A DNA stretch of 64,000 nt from QKMZ01 sp012965515 (GCA_937879965.1 CALFMP010000036.1:1-64000); one strand, 5' to 3'. Positions 41,516 through 50,252 are shown, counted from the first letter of the stretch. Notes: generated by a model from the sequence alone, not told the origin. A program made the numbers and translations.

Positions 41516-42520
41516 ATGACCGAATTCGTCCCTCATCCATTACTTGTATCGCCGCATCTCATGACGATCTTGCCGACGTTCATTCCGCGCGCGCGAATGC
41601 CCTTGCACCTGCCTGTTGGTGCGAAGAATCTGATTGAGGTGGCAAGTGGTTCTTCCGTTCTAACCTATGTGCATCTTCAGCCCAATCACAAAGACCGCCC
41701 TACGCTTCTGATCGTTCATGGACTGGAAGGTTCTAGCGAGTCCGCACAGGTTGTCGGTCTCGCTAGAAAGGCGATGAGCCAGGACATGAACGTAGTGCGC
41801 ATGAACATGCGCAATTGTGGTGGCACCTTGCACCTCAGTAACACTCTCTACAACGGCGGCATGAGCGCTGACGTGATTTCGGTTGTGCGCCACATTCAAA
41901 AGACCTTCGACCTCAAAGACATCTATGTTGCCGGCTTTTCACTGGGCGGCAACATCATTCTCAAAGCCGCCGGCGAACTTGGAGAAGATGCCGTCGGGCT
42001 TTTCGCCGGCATTTGCGCCATCTCGCCATCCATCGACTTGCATGCCAGCGTCGAGTCTCTTAACAGAGGTATCAACAAGATATACGAAATACATTTCTTG
42101 CGCGGGCTGACCAGCAAAATCCGCAAGAAGAGCATTCTCTTTCCTGACAGATTCAATGCTGACAAACTGAAGTTGGTAAAAACTATCAAAGATTTTGACG
42201 ACATTTACACCGCACCTGACGGCGGCTATGGCGACGCTGACAACTACTACACAAAAGCCAGCTCCATCAATGTCATCGAGAAGATCCGCGTCCCCACGCT
42301 GATTATCGCTTCCAAGGACGACCCGATCGTCCCCTTCGATTCGTTTCTTTCGGACAAATTAAAGACACCATTCGTAACGCTCCTCGCTCCCGAATGGGGC
42401 GGACACAGTGGCTTTCTCGGTGCCCGCAGCGAGGCAACTGGGCGCGATCGCAGCGATAGATTCTGGGCGGAACACCGGGTTGTAGCGTTTTGCTTGTGTA
42501 AAAATCCTGAAGGTGCCTGA
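41516..42520 (+). CDS. YheT-like alpha/beta hydrolase
   Basis: 334 residues. An alpha/beta-hydrolase with the YheT pattern: PTLLIVHGLEGSSES (oxyanion region), MRNCGGT, nucleophile S142 in GFSLGGN, acid D268 or D269 in ASKDDPIVP, and H297 in EWGGHSGF. The catalytic triad is complete. No signal peptide or membrane segment. It probably acts on an ester or lipid. No good ribosome site precedes the ATG. It is 127 bp past the aminotransferase gene on the same strand. Confidence 0.9.
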   Translation: MTEFVPHPLLVSPHLMTILPTFIPRARMPLHLPVGAKNLIEVASGSSVLTYVHLQPNHKDRPTLLIVHGLEGSSESAQVVGLARKAMSQDMNVVRMNMRNCGGTLHLSNTLYNGGMSADVISVVRHIQKTFDLKDIYVAGFSLGGNIILKAAGELGEDAVGLFAGICAISPSIDLHASVESLNRGINKIYEIHFLRGLTSKIRKKSILFPDRFNADKLKLVKTIKDFDDIYTAPDGGYGDADNYYTKASSINVIEKIRVPTLIIASKDDPIVPFDSFLSDKLKTPFVTLLAPEWGGHSGFLGARSEATGRDRSDRFWAEHRVVAFCLCKNPEGA

Positions 42521-42723
42521 TCCCCAAAATCTGCTAACATCCCACCTGTAGCCCGTGTATCCGTTCGATGCAAAGTGAAATTCGAAAGTTCACACTGACG
42601 AAGCTCAAAACCAATGGCATGTAACGGCTTAGAGACTTACTAGTTTCATTCCATACGAAGTGTGGAAGAATTCAAGAGATATACCGGGGCAAAAAGACAG
42701 GGAATCTGATTGGAGGATTAACC

Positions 42724-43122
42724 GTGAAGAATTTGAAAGCCTTTGCGCTCTCAGCAGTCATGGCAGCTGGTTTGGTTACACCAGCACTCGCTTCTGATGA
42801 AGGCGTAGAAAAAGTAGTTGATGGTTCGCTCATCGTTACCCGTATGGGTGGATTGGGCGCAGGCATGGTAATCGGTACCCCGGTTGCTGTGACCCGTCAA
42901 GTCGTCAAGTCCTACAAAGATTTGACCGAAAAGTGCGCTGACAAAGTCGGCGGACACGAATTCGGACCGTCTTGCGCTCTCGTTAGCGTAGTCACCGTTC
43001 CTGCCGCATTGGTATACGGCGGAGCTACCGGCGTGTTCTACGGCAGCAAGAACGCATTCGTTCATGGCTTCAACGAGCCCTTCCATCCGGATTCCTTCAG
43101 CGTTGGCAAGTTGGAAGACTAG
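42724..43122 (+). CDS. Small exported glycine/valine-rich protein
   Basis: 132 residues from GTG 42724 with GGAGG eight bases upstream. A signal peptide (KNLKAFALSAVMAAGLVTPALAS) precedes a mature protein with two hydrophobic Gly/Ala/Val stretches (MGGLGAGMVIGTPVAV and VVTVPAALVYGGATGVFYG), which could insert in or lie on a membrane. Two Cys (KCADK, SCALV) could form a disulphide. Family not recognised; the pattern resembles small exported proteins with paired amphipathic beta or helical segments. A terminator follows. Confidence 0.8.
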   Translation: MKNLKAFALSAVMAAGLVTPALASDEGVEKVVDGSLIVTRMGGLGAGMVIGTPVAVTRQVVKSYKDLTEKCADKVGGHEFGPSCALVSVVTVPAALVYGGATGVFYGSKNAFVHGFNEPFHPDSFSVGKLED

Positions 43123-43158
43123 TCACTGAAGCGGCTTCGCTAAGAAGAATCATTGTTA

Positions 43159-43186
43159 GGACCGGGGGCAACTCCGGTCCTTTCGT
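43159..43186 (+). terminator. Rho-independent terminator
   Basis: GGACCGG (43159-43165) and CCGGTCC (43174-43180) pair with TTTCGTTT after, 36 bp past the stop of the small exported protein gene. Confidence 0.7.
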
Positions 43187-43195
43187 TTGCGTGGC

Positions 43196-43400
43196 GGCAG
43201 TGCCGCCATCGAGCGTGGGGTTTGCAAGACGGCAGTGCCGCCATGGAGCGTGGGGTTTGCAAGACGGCAGTGCCGCCATGGAGCGTGGGGTTTGCAAGAC
43301 GGCAGTGCCGCCATGGAGCGTGGGGGCGCATTGCATGCGCCCGTTATTGTAGGGGTGACGCCATGCGTCGCCCGGCGGGCGGCAAGAATGCCGCCCCTAC
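43196..43400. repeat. 35-bp tandem repeats plus GTAG palindromes
   Basis: GGCAGTGCCGCC starts at 43196, 43231, 43266 and 43301, giving four copies of a 35-bp unit, each holding a GCGGC/GCCGC palindrome. It passes directly into three GTAG-type palindromes: 43320-43343, 43349-43374, and an inverted copy at 43377-43400. Reading frames across it are repeat artefacts. The rest of the gap up to 43700 holds the 17-bp repeats described separately and no gene. Confidence 0.75.
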
Positions 43401-43612
43401 AGCGGAGATTGGAGTTCGATGCAGCGCCTTTGTTTCGATGACTTGGACGTTCTACAAGTCCATCAACAACTGAGTGCAGTTGTTGATCATCGATAGGAAA
43501 AAAACGCTTTATACTGATAGCTGGAATTTTGTGGAAACTCGGTAAACGGCGCGTACGCGCTGAAACAGGTAGCCGGGGTGCTTCGTTGGCATTTGCAAGT
43601 GTTTGACGAGGC

Positions 43613-43654
43613 GGAAACGCAAAGAGTTCGGAAACGCTAAGAGTGCGGAAACGC
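43613..43654 (+). promoter_or_regulatory. Three CGGAAACGC motifs spaced 17 bp
   Basis: GGAAACGC occurs at 43613, 43630 and 43647, exactly 17 bp apart, with a partly shared AAGAGT between. It ends 46 bp before the start of the gene at 43700, so may be a set of regulator sites or a leader element. Its AAACGC core resembles the array at 32744. Confidence 0.5.
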
Positions 43655-43699
43655 CAAAAGCGGCCGTAGGTAGAAACTGGTCAAGAGCGAAAAACGAAA

Positions 43700-44053
43700 A
43701 TGACAGATGACAAAAACAAGGATCTGAACATTTGGTTGGCGCGCGTCAAACAAGCTAAGACGCGCAAAGAAGTCTTTCGCATCCTCGATGAATTCAGAAA
43801 GCATGAATGGACGGATGTGCAGTGTCAGACTATGTCGCACTTGTATATTCGCCTCGTTGATTTGATGCCGCCGGAAGAAGATGACGCACCGCCGGAAGAG
43901 GCACCTGCTGCCGCCGCGGATGACACTAAATCTGGTGCCTCTGCTCCCGCCACCGCTGGTGTGGGTGCTGCCGTCGGTGCCGAAGGCGAAGCCGGCGGAG
44001 AGCCGAAGAAGGCTGTAGTAAACGAAGGACCTGTCTGGTACGAAAAAATGTAG
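43700..44053 (+). CDS. Small protein with Ala/Pro/Gly-rich tail
   Basis: 117 residues. Residues 1-55 are helical (LNIWLARVKQAKTRKEVFRI), residues 56-110 are low-complexity, rich in Ala, Glu, Pro and Gly. It ends with PVWYEKM. No membrane segment. The ribosome site is weak. Together with the next two genes it makes a run of three small soluble proteins on the plus strand; codon choice is even throughout. Confidence 0.65.
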   Translation: MTDDKNKDLNIWLARVKQAKTRKEVFRILDEFRKHEWTDVQCQTMSHLYIRLVDLMPPEEDDAPPEEAPAAAADDTKSGASAPATAGVGAAVGAEGEAGGEPKKAVVNEGPVWYEKM

Positions 44054-44071
44054 GGCGCTAGACGTTGCTAT

Positions 44072-44230
44072 GTAGGGCGCATTGCATGCGCCCGCCGCTA
44101 AGGAGAAAGGAATTGTAGGGGCGCATTGCATGCGCCCGCCGCTAAGGAGAAAGGAATTGTAGGGGCGCATTGCATGCGCCCGCCGATAACGAGAAAAGGA
44201 ATTGTAGGGGCGGCATTATTGCCGCCCGCC
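44072..44230 (+). repeat. Four tandem GTAG-type units of 43-45 bp
   Basis: GTAG heads lie at 44072, 44115, 44159 and 44204. The first three units hold the palindrome GGCGCATTGCATGCGCC and the fourth GGCGGCATTATTGCCGCC. Linkers contain GCTAAGGAGAAAGG, with an SD-like AGGAG. The array fills the whole gap between two genes, and its end reaches the start of the gene at 44232. Confidence 0.8.
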
Positions 44231-44231
44231 G

Positions 44232-44975
44232 ATGACGAAAGAAGCAATGGCTAAGAAAAAGAGTTCACAGAAGAATCAAGAAGATGCGCCGCAGGAAGTA
44301 AAGGCTGCTGATTCTTTGCGAGCTGAAGCTTCAATATCTTCGTGCATGGAAGCTGCCACTACTCCCTGCGCCAACATCGCAGATGTTGTTGATAGCGCTG
44401 AAATCAGCGATATGTGCGCTGAGCTTATCACTTCTCCGTGCAAGGACGAAGACGACTTATACAAGGAACTGGCAAACTCACCCTGCACTGATATTGCCAC
44501 CACAACTCCTTGCACGGACGTAGCAACGACAGAGCCATGCACAGACTTGGCGGCAACACAGTCATCTGAAGTGTCGGCAAGTCCAGCTTTAGAACTGACA
44601 GCAAATTCCTCCGGCGATCTCCAACATGAAAGCGGAGTAACAGATTTGGTGGCACAACAATTGCGTCAAATGATCGAAGAAGGTGGTGGCACAGCTACGT
44701 GCGCATCTGCCGGTTCGTTCACCGGGACGCACACTATGAATTTGAATGTCAAAGCTGGTGCTGTCGACATGAATCTGTCCACAGTTACAGAAGCGAATCA
44801 AGAACTTATTGAACTAAAAACACAAATTGAGTTACAAAAAAAACTTTTGGCTGACGCGCAAGACCGTCTCGATGTAGCTAATCAGCGCATCGGATTTTTA
44901 GAGTCAGAACTTGCGCGTAAAGATAGAGAAAAACAGGAAAACAGCGGCTGGCTCAAATCACTTTTCGGTATTTAG
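44232..44975 (+). CDS. Protein with repeated Ser/Thr-Pro-Cys motifs and a coiled coil
   Basis: 247 residues (ATG 44232; ATG 44247, MAKKKSS, is an alternative). Residues about 40-110 contain seven short repeats centred on PC or C: TTPCANI, TSPCKDE, NSPCTDI, TTPCTDV, TEPCTDL and two degenerate ones. Residues about 185-237 form a coiled coil (ELIELKTQIELQKKLLADAQ) and the end is SGWLKSLFGI. No signal peptide. The regular Cys spacing could bind metal or be palmitoylated-like modified, but nothing known matches. Preceded directly by the GTAG array. Confidence 0.7.
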   Translation: MTKEAMAKKKSSQKNQEDAPQEVKAADSLRAEASISSCMEAATTPCANIADVVDSAEISDMCAELITSPCKDEDDLYKELANSPCTDIATTTPCTDVATTEPCTDLAATQSSEVSASPALELTANSSGDLQHESGVTDLVAQQLRQMIEEGGGTATCASAGSFTGTHTMNLNVKAGAVDMNLSTVTEANQELIELKTQIELQKKLLADAQDRLDVANQRIGFLESELARKDREKQENSGWLKSLFGI

Positions 44976-45001
44976 ACTGCAATTGACTGGGGGTAAATCA
45001 A

Positions 45002-45310
45002 TTGGATTACGTAAACGATCAAGAACGACTCAAAGAACTGGAAGAAATTTACGGAGAGAATGCACCAGCCGTGCTGGCGTTTACTAAGTTGGAAGACATC
45101 CTCCACCAGATGGTCACGCTCAAAGAGCATGGAACCACTGCCGATCCGCACGTTGTTGGTGAACAGGTCTGGATGGCTTATGAATTCCTCTCCCACTATC
45201 TGGCGAAAATTGATGCTGAATATGCTGACGAATACAAGGTCAATGACTCATTCTTGAGCATGCTCGAAATCGGCAAAGCAAAAGAAGCCGTAGCTGCTAG
45301 ACGAAAGTAA
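45002..45310 (+). CDS. Small helical protein, unknown
   Basis: 102 residues from TTG 45002 with GGGGG eight bases upstream. It starts 26 bp past the Cys-repeat protein, so they are co-transcribed. Predicted all-helical: LKELEEIYGENAPAVLAFTK, then WMAYEFLSHYLAKIDAEY. No membrane segment or enzyme motif. The close spacing to the previous gene suggests it may act with it. Confidence 0.7.
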   Translation: MDYVNDQERLKELEEIYGENAPAVLAFTKLEDILHQMVTLKEHGTTADPHVVGEQVWMAYEFLSHYLAKIDAEYADEYKVNDSFLSMLEIGKAKEAVAARRK

Positions 45311-45330
45311 GAAAGACTATTGTTTGGTAG

Positions 45331-46572
45331 CTAACGCGCCATTACAGCGGCAAGACCTTCGCTGAAACTGTTTCCCCATGGGGAATTTGTCTTGACTGCT
45401 TCGTTGCCCTTCATGTCTAAATAGACTGTTCCGTTGTCCGAAAAGGCACGAGCTAAACCATCACAATATGCAGCGATGTGATTGTATGTCGGTTTCAACA
45501 CCCAGTTTCCTTTGTCGTCGATGATGCCGTGTGAGGTGTGGTAATTGCCCATCACGTCTAGTTCTGTCTTGCTAACAATAGCGCGCCCGCTGTGGAAGTT
45601 TCCCGCCAGATTGTTGCCGCTAATTTGGAACTCTTGCGGAATGATAAAGGCGCCCGTTGCATCGATGTAACCGTATTTGGTGTCTTGTGATCCCATCGGA
45701 CCGTCTGCCCATTTTGTTGCAACTGCTGCTAGCCCCTCGCTGAAGATGCGCGCGTCAACAAACTCTTCTTTCGTTATTCGCTCGCCTTTTGAATTGAGGA
45801 AATACATTTTGCGAGTGGAATCGTACTTTCCATTTGTCGCTAAAAATACTTTGTCTGAGAAGTCTAAGCAGCGTTCTTCCGTTTTTATAATCGGTTTTCC
45901 GGTTTTATCGATAAATGTGGACCCGGGGTGATATTGCATATCGCCCGTTTCCACCCGCGCGACGCCATCCTCGAATGGTGATGCTGACGCAAATGTCGGC
46001 TCGATCACAAACTTACCTGAGTGATCAATATAACCTTCTTTTCCGTCTCTTCTAGCAACTGCTAAGCCGTCGCTAAATCCAAGCTTTTCAATGAGACCGG
46101 CAGTGAAATCCCAGTCAGGATTGTTGCTGCGTGCGTTGTTTGAATGTGCATATGCTTCGTATTGAAGCGGCAAAACGAGCTTGCCAGTTTTGTCCACATA
46201 GCCGCATTTTAAGCCGCTCCTAACGCACCCAAGTCCCTCGGAAAATGTTCCTGCATTGTCATACTTCGCTTCAATTGCAAACTTGCCCGTCTTGTCAATG
46301 TAGCCCCACTTGTTCCCCACCCTGACCGCACAAAGACCCTCGCTGAAGTTTTTGAATAATTTGTGCGAGTAAGGAAGACAACCACCATACTGGTCACGCA
46401 AAACGTCATCAAACTGTGCTGCGATCACCATTCTTCCAGTCTTGTCGATGAAGCCCCACTTCTTATGCGGCATCGCCTCGAACATTTCCTTGCAGCCAGC
46501 AAGTGGAAATGCGAAGAGGGCGAACAGTCCGATTTGAAAGAACCACTTATATGTGTTTGTTCGTTTAAACAC
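45331..46572 (-). CDS. WG-repeat lipoprotein
   Basis: 413 residues. The signal peptide ends in FPLAGC, a lipobox, so it is lipid-anchored. The rest is about eight WG-type repeats with the pattern KWGYIDKTGKFVIEPxFxxAxxFSEGLAxV, separated by 45-70 residues. WG repeats are thought to bind proteins or ligands at the cell surface, but their exact role is not well known. Gene ends 20 bp from the convergent small gene at 45310, leaving no terminator. No ribosome site stands out. Confidence 0.88.
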   Translation of the reverse strand: MFKRTNTYKWFFQIGLFALFAFPLAGCKEMFEAMPHKKWGFIDKTGRMVIAAQFDDVLRDQYGGCLPYSHKLFKNFSEGLCAVRVGNKWGYIDKTGKFAIEAKYDNAGTFSEGLGCVRSGLKCGYVDKTGKLVLPLQYEAYAHSNNARSNNPDWDFTAGLIEKLGFSDGLAVARRDGKEGYIDHSGKFVIEPTFASASPFEDGVARVETGDMQYHPGSTFIDKTGKPIIKTEERCLDFSDKVFLATNGKYDSTRKMYFLNSKGERITKEEFVDARIFSEGLAAVATKWADGPMGSQDTKYGYIDATGAFIIPQEFQISGNNLAGNFHSGRAIVSKTELDVMGNYHTSHGIIDDKGNWVLKPTYNHIAAYCDGLARAFSDNGTVYLDMKGNEAVKTNSPWGNSFSEGLAAVMAR

Positions 46573-46780
46573 GTCAGATACAGTCCGTCGTTGGGCTATC
46601 TTTGTTTTGCCCGTTTGTATGACGTTTTCTCATCGCGAAATTCCTCCCTGCGGAGCGTATTTAATCTGCAAAAGTGCCACAGACGCCGTGCTTTGATACT
46701 TTATCTTTCAAAAGCCCGTATTATCGGCACAATTTCTGGCTTTTGGCGTCGTTGGATCTTTACGATCCGAGGGAACGATC

Positions 46781-46966
46781 ATGGATGTTGACGAACTGAA
46801 GATGCGGGTTTCGAAGGAAATTGCCGACATAATGTTGGAAATTTCGAGACTTTATAACTCACAGGGCAAAATCGAACTCGCAACTCTCGCGCAGAGGTTC
46901 GCCACTAAGCACTTGCGACGGTATGCTGTGTACACGAAACGTCTCCGTGCACGCGCCGCAGGCTAA
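46781..46966 (+). CDS. Small helical basic protein
   Basis: 61 residues with GAGGGAACG upstream of the ATG at proper spacing. One amphipathic helix (KEIADIMLEISRLYNSQGKI) is followed by a basic end (KHLRRYAVYTKRLRARAAG). No known family. It stands alone, 205 bp before the CpaB-like gene, on the same strand. Confidence 0.6.
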   Translation: MDVDELKMRVSKEIADIMLEISRLYNSQGKIELATLAQRFATKHLRRYAVYTKRLRARAAG

Positions 46967-47204
46967 TGCGGGTTCCCTAATGAGGTGAGCCCGATTAGTT
47001 CATCTTTTCCTGGGGTTAATGCAGCTATTGTATTGCCAATGGTGAAACCGAGTGTGAGACGCTGCTTTTTTGTAGACGTAGTCCGCTCGTAAAAAGTTCA
47101 AAGCGCCCCCAAGGTTGGTTCAGGGAAAACCCTATTACCGCCAGAAACGGCATCCCCAATGATGGGGATGGTTGGTCTTTCTCAGTGCGCGAAGGAGTTG
47201 GATT

Positions 47205-48149
47205 ATGAATCCATTGCGTTCACTGTTTCTCTCGATTTCGAGAATTCCGCCCGCGATGATGCTGTTGATTATTGTGGGCTTGGCGTCACTTGTTACTTTC
47301 CAAGTAAGTAGCTATGTAAATGGAACGAAAAGCAAATACGATGACGAACTCAATCGTCTGAAAGAAGCTCAGGCAGCCAAAGGAAAGGTTGTCTATGCAA
47401 TTAGAGATATTCCAGAGGGAACAGCAATCGCGATGGATTATCTCGAAGAAAGAGAATTGGAAGTTGGTAAAATTCCGGTTGATAGTGTTTCGAATGCCAG
47501 TCTCGTTGCCGGTCGCATCAGCAAGTTCGGCATCGCATCAGGTCAACTGCTTTCGCAGCATGATTTAGCACCACAAGGTATGACGCTTGGATTTGAAGCG
47601 CGTCTGAAACAAGGCATGCGTGCCATCACATTTGGCGTTGACGCGAATACTGGTGTTGCTGGATTTTTGAATCCGGAAAGTCACGTTGATGTGCTCGCCA
47701 TGGTTGGTGCAGGCGCAGAAACAAAGGCTTCCCCGATTCTCTCCGATATCGAAGTTATTGCAGTCGGTCAAACATATCAGCGTCAACCCGGGCAGCAAGC
47801 GGCATCTCCAGCGAGCTCAGTCACTGTTGCTGTAACGCCAGAAGATGCGCAAAAACTAGTCAAAGCAGTCGCGGCAAGTAAGCTGTATCTTTCTTTGCGC
47901 AACGAGAAAGATCACCAGCCAATCGCAACGGTCGACGTAACCTCGCTTTTCGCTAAGCCTGTGAAAGCCGATCCTTCGATTGCGACCTTGCCTGAGCCGA
48001 CCAGCTTCCACATTCCTGAGCCACCGTCCCTTAGTGGCTTTGGAAGTCCAGCGGAGGTGTCCTCTGCTGTGGCACCACCCAAGCCTCCGCATGAAATCGA
48101 GGTCTGGGCTGCCAGTCGCAAGGACGTAGTCTCTGTGCCCGTCAAATAG
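47205..48149 (+). CDS. CpaB/RcpC-like Flp pilus assembly protein
   Basis: 314 residues from ATG 47205 with AAGGAG seven bases upstream; an upstream ATG in the same frame is not needed. A single N-terminal membrane segment (PPAMMLLIIVGLASLVTFQV), then a SAF domain (about 60-125: VVYAIRDIPEGTAI, LVAGRISKFGIASGQLL) and a RcpC-like domain (about 135-235: KQGMRAITFGVDANTGVAGF, SVTVAVTPEDAQKLVKAV). CpaB helps assemble Flp or tight-adherence pili in the periplasm. No other pilus gene is in the window, so the rest of the machine lies elsewhere or this copy has another job. A terminator follows. Confidence 0.85.
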   Translation: MNPLRSLFLSISRIPPAMMLLIIVGLASLVTFQVSSYVNGTKSKYDDELNRLKEAQAAKGKVVYAIRDIPEGTAIAMDYLEERELEVGKIPVDSVSNASLVAGRISKFGIASGQLLSQHDLAPQGMTLGFEARLKQGMRAITFGVDANTGVAGFLNPESHVDVLAMVGAGAETKASPILSDIEVIAVGQTYQRQPGQQAASPASSVTVAVTPEDAQKLVKAVAASKLYLSLRNEKDHQPIATVDVTSLFAKPVKADPSIATLPEPTSFHIPEPPSLSGFGSPAEVSSAVAPPKPPHEIEVWAASRKDVVSVPVK

Positions 48150-48200
48150 TGGGATTTGACCGAGCAAGGGGAGCGTCGTGCGTCGCTCAACCGAATCGAG

Positions 48201-48236
48201 AAACAGGAGTCTGGCGCGTACCGGCTCCTGTTTTCT
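48201..48236 (+). terminator. Rho-independent terminator
   Basis: AAACAGGAG (48201-48209) and CTCCTGTTT (about 48225-48233) pair around an inner GG/CC, followed by TCTTC. It ends the CpaB-like transcript. Confidence 0.7.
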
Positions 48237-48276
48237 TCTGCAAGACCGCCAGTTCCTAGGCCCCGGAGGCGCAATC

Positions 48277-48302
48277 CGGGCGATGCATGGCATCGACCCT
48301 AC
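48277..48302 (-). repeat. GTAG-type palindromic repeat
   Basis: On the minus strand GTAGGGTCGATGCCATGCATCGCCCG begins two bases past the TAA stop of the gene ending at 48305, like the copies at 79, 2020 and 8287. Confidence 0.65.
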
Positions 48303-48304
48303 GG

Positions 48305-48667
48305 TTATAGTTTCTTGAAATTGCCAAAGCGTGCAACAAGCGCGACGACGGCTTCTTTCACTTCTTTGCCTTTGACTAGAGCTGGTATTTCGTTGTCTCT
48401 GTCGAGCTGCTTGAGCGCCTCTTCGGCCTTATCGCGCACCTGCTGCACAGGGTGACCCTTGGCGACGACATATAGTGGCGGAATGCTTATTTCTCGCTTT
48501 TCCTTGGCTAGCTGCTCAATGGAAATCATTACCGCGGTCGGGTCATTGCTTTTAAGACCGCCAATGGTCATCTTAAAAGTCACCGCATCTAATTTCGCCA
48601 TGAAACCCTTGGTAGCGCCTTTGACGGCTTCCTCTACCATCTGTAGTTGACTTAAGAAATCCGACAC
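48305..48667 (-). CDS. Small HEAT-like helical protein
   Basis: 120 residues from GTG 48667 with AAGGGGG upstream. Sequence is helical: MTIGGLKSNDPTAVMISIEQLAKEK (across two helices) and HPVQQVRDKAEEALKQLDRD, a pattern of one or two HEAT-like repeats. No membrane segment. It probably makes protein contacts. Converges with the CpaB-like gene; a GTAG-type repeat follows its stop. Confidence 0.7.
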   Translation of the reverse strand: MSDFLSQLQMVEEAVKGATKGFMAKLDAVTFKMTIGGLKSNDPTAVMISIEQLAKEKREISIPPLYVVAKGHPVQQVRDKAEEALKQLDRDNEIPALVKGKEVKEAVVALVARFGNFKKL

Positions 48668-48968
48668 GCAGCCCCCTTGTCTAGCCCGGTCACAGCGAAT
48701 TTAGATTGTATTCTAAGCGCTTTGCTTTCAGCGGTCGACCTATTGGGGCTCGAAACCAAAAGGGCGCAGGCATTTGGGGCTAGAACCTTCTATTAAGCCG
48801 CAGCATCTGAAGGTCGGACCTTTTGGCGTGGCCCATCGGATACCGCGTTTAAGGTAAAAAATGCCGCCCAACCGATGTATATGATGATTTTCAACCCTTA
48901 AATGGGGTAATAATTAGGTATAGCTCCCACATATTTCCTATCTCTTCATCTGGCTGGGTGAATTCTCG
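48668..48968. other. Divergent promoter region
   Basis: About 300 bases between the HEAT-like gene (minus) and the calpain-like gene (plus). It should hold promoters for both, including the four-gene kinase/protease operon. No hairpin or repeat is evident; AT-rich stretches occur at 48850-48930. Confidence 0.45.
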
Positions 48969-50252
48969 ATGAGTGAAAAACGACGCGCAAAACGCGCCTG
49001 GATACGTAGCGGTTTGGTCAAAACCGCTGCAGTTTTTATGTTTGTTTCCTGTGCCAATGTGCCAATGTCCGCGGTTGGACCGGCAAGTGAAACCGCCTTG
49101 CGCAACGCTTGGGCCTTGTACAACGCGCAGAAGTATCGCGAGTCATCGGATGCATTTGAAGCAATCATTGCTTCTTCAACTCCGAGCGCGCGATTGTATT
49201 ATTACGCCGCGCTTGCTAATCGTGCTTGCAATAGAAACGCACGTGCCAGGCAGCTTTGCCAGTATATTGCTACGAATTTTTCGGCGACCCAGGAAGCTGG
49301 TTTTGCTGCGAAACTTTTTCCTGAAATTGCGCCTGCTTCCACAGCGTCTGCTTCAGCCGGCTCAGCGGCAACGCCAGCCGATCCCATACCCCCATCCTTG
49401 AAAGGGAAGTCTACAGAGGAAATGCTGAAGACAGAAGAAGGCCGCAAGTATGTGGCAGAGCAGATTGCAAAAAGAGAAGCCCGCTCCATGGCAACGAAAC
49501 CAGGAAGCGTGTCACCCATGATGGCCAAATGGAAGGAATCCGGGAAACCGGGAGTGAGAGTGTTCTCGGCTTCGGATATTGCCAAAGAAGGCGCACATGG
49601 TATAGACCAGATGTATTATCCGAATTGCTGGTTTGAGAGCACAATGTCAACGTTGGCTTCACTCCCTCGCGGTCAGAAGCTTATGGCTGATATGGTCAGT
49701 TATGGGCAGAAGGAAGGCACTTACGTGGTGCGTTTTCCTGGTGACGGAAGAATTTACGATATTGATGAAAAACTTTTGGAGGAAAAAGGGATTCACAACA
49801 AAGCACTGTGGGCCACGCTAATTGAATGTGGTCAGGTGTTGAAGTTTCCGGAGGATAATGGAAATCTGTTGTCCGAAGGATTGTCTACGTTGACTGGACA
49901 AAAGGCGCAGGTACTGGAACCTGATGAATCATCCGATCAGGAATTATCATCATTTATTGATGGTGCCCTTAAGTCTCAGAATCCAATTATTTGTGGAACC
50001 AATCATTACTCACGTATGCCCACTAATGTACAGTGGCTCGTGGAGCCGAGTCACGCTTACACGGTCATTGGGTTTGAACCTGCCAGCGGATTGATCAAAC
50101 TAAGAAATCCGCACGGCGCAAACTCTCGTCGGTTCAATTTGAAGGGTGATTCGCGGCATGAAAAGTTTGAGCAGCTGGAAGATGGTGTTTTCAAAATTCA
50201 CATTTCACTGTTCAAGCAGTTCTTTCAGCAAATAGCACGGGCAAACATCTAA
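48969..50252 (+). CDS. Exported calpain-like cysteine protease
   Basis: 427 residues. A signal or anchor segment (VKTAAVFMFVSCANVPMSA, about 17-36) precedes a TPR-like hairpin region (about 40-120) and a low-complexity Ala/Ser/Pro linker. The C-terminal half is a C2 (calpain-like) peptidase domain: C220 in YPNCWFES, H362 in EPSHAYTVIGFE, N380 in IKLRNPHG, the complete catalytic triad. Calpain-like enzymes cleave proteins at limited sites; bacterial forms are rare and often linked to signalling. It heads an operon of four overlapping genes; its TAA stop and the next ATG share one base. Confidence 0.88.
   Translation: MSEKRRAKRAWIRSGLVKTAAVFMFVSCANVPMSAVGPASETALRNAWALYNAQKYRESSDAFEAIIASSTPSARLYYYAALANRACNRNARARQLCQYIATNFSATQEAGFAAKLFPEIAPASTASASAGSAATPADPIPPSLKGKSTEEMLKTEEGRKYVAEQIAKREARSMATKPGSVSPMMAKWKESGKPGVRVFSASDIAKEGAHGIDQMYYPNCWFESTMSTLASLPRGQKLMADMVSYGQKEGTYVVRFPGDGRIYDIDEKLLEEKGIHNKALWATLIECGQVLKFPEDNGNLLSEGLSTLTGQKAQVLEPDESSDQELSSFIDGALKSQNPIICGTNHYSRMPTNVQWLVEPSHAYTVIGFEPASGLIKLRNPHGANSRRFNLKGDSRHEKFEQLEDGVFKIHISLFKQFFQQIARANI

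Noticed and set aside
43097..43473. Frames on both strands over the 35-bp repeats
   Set aside because: Repeating peptide units mirror the DNA repeat; no ribosome sites.
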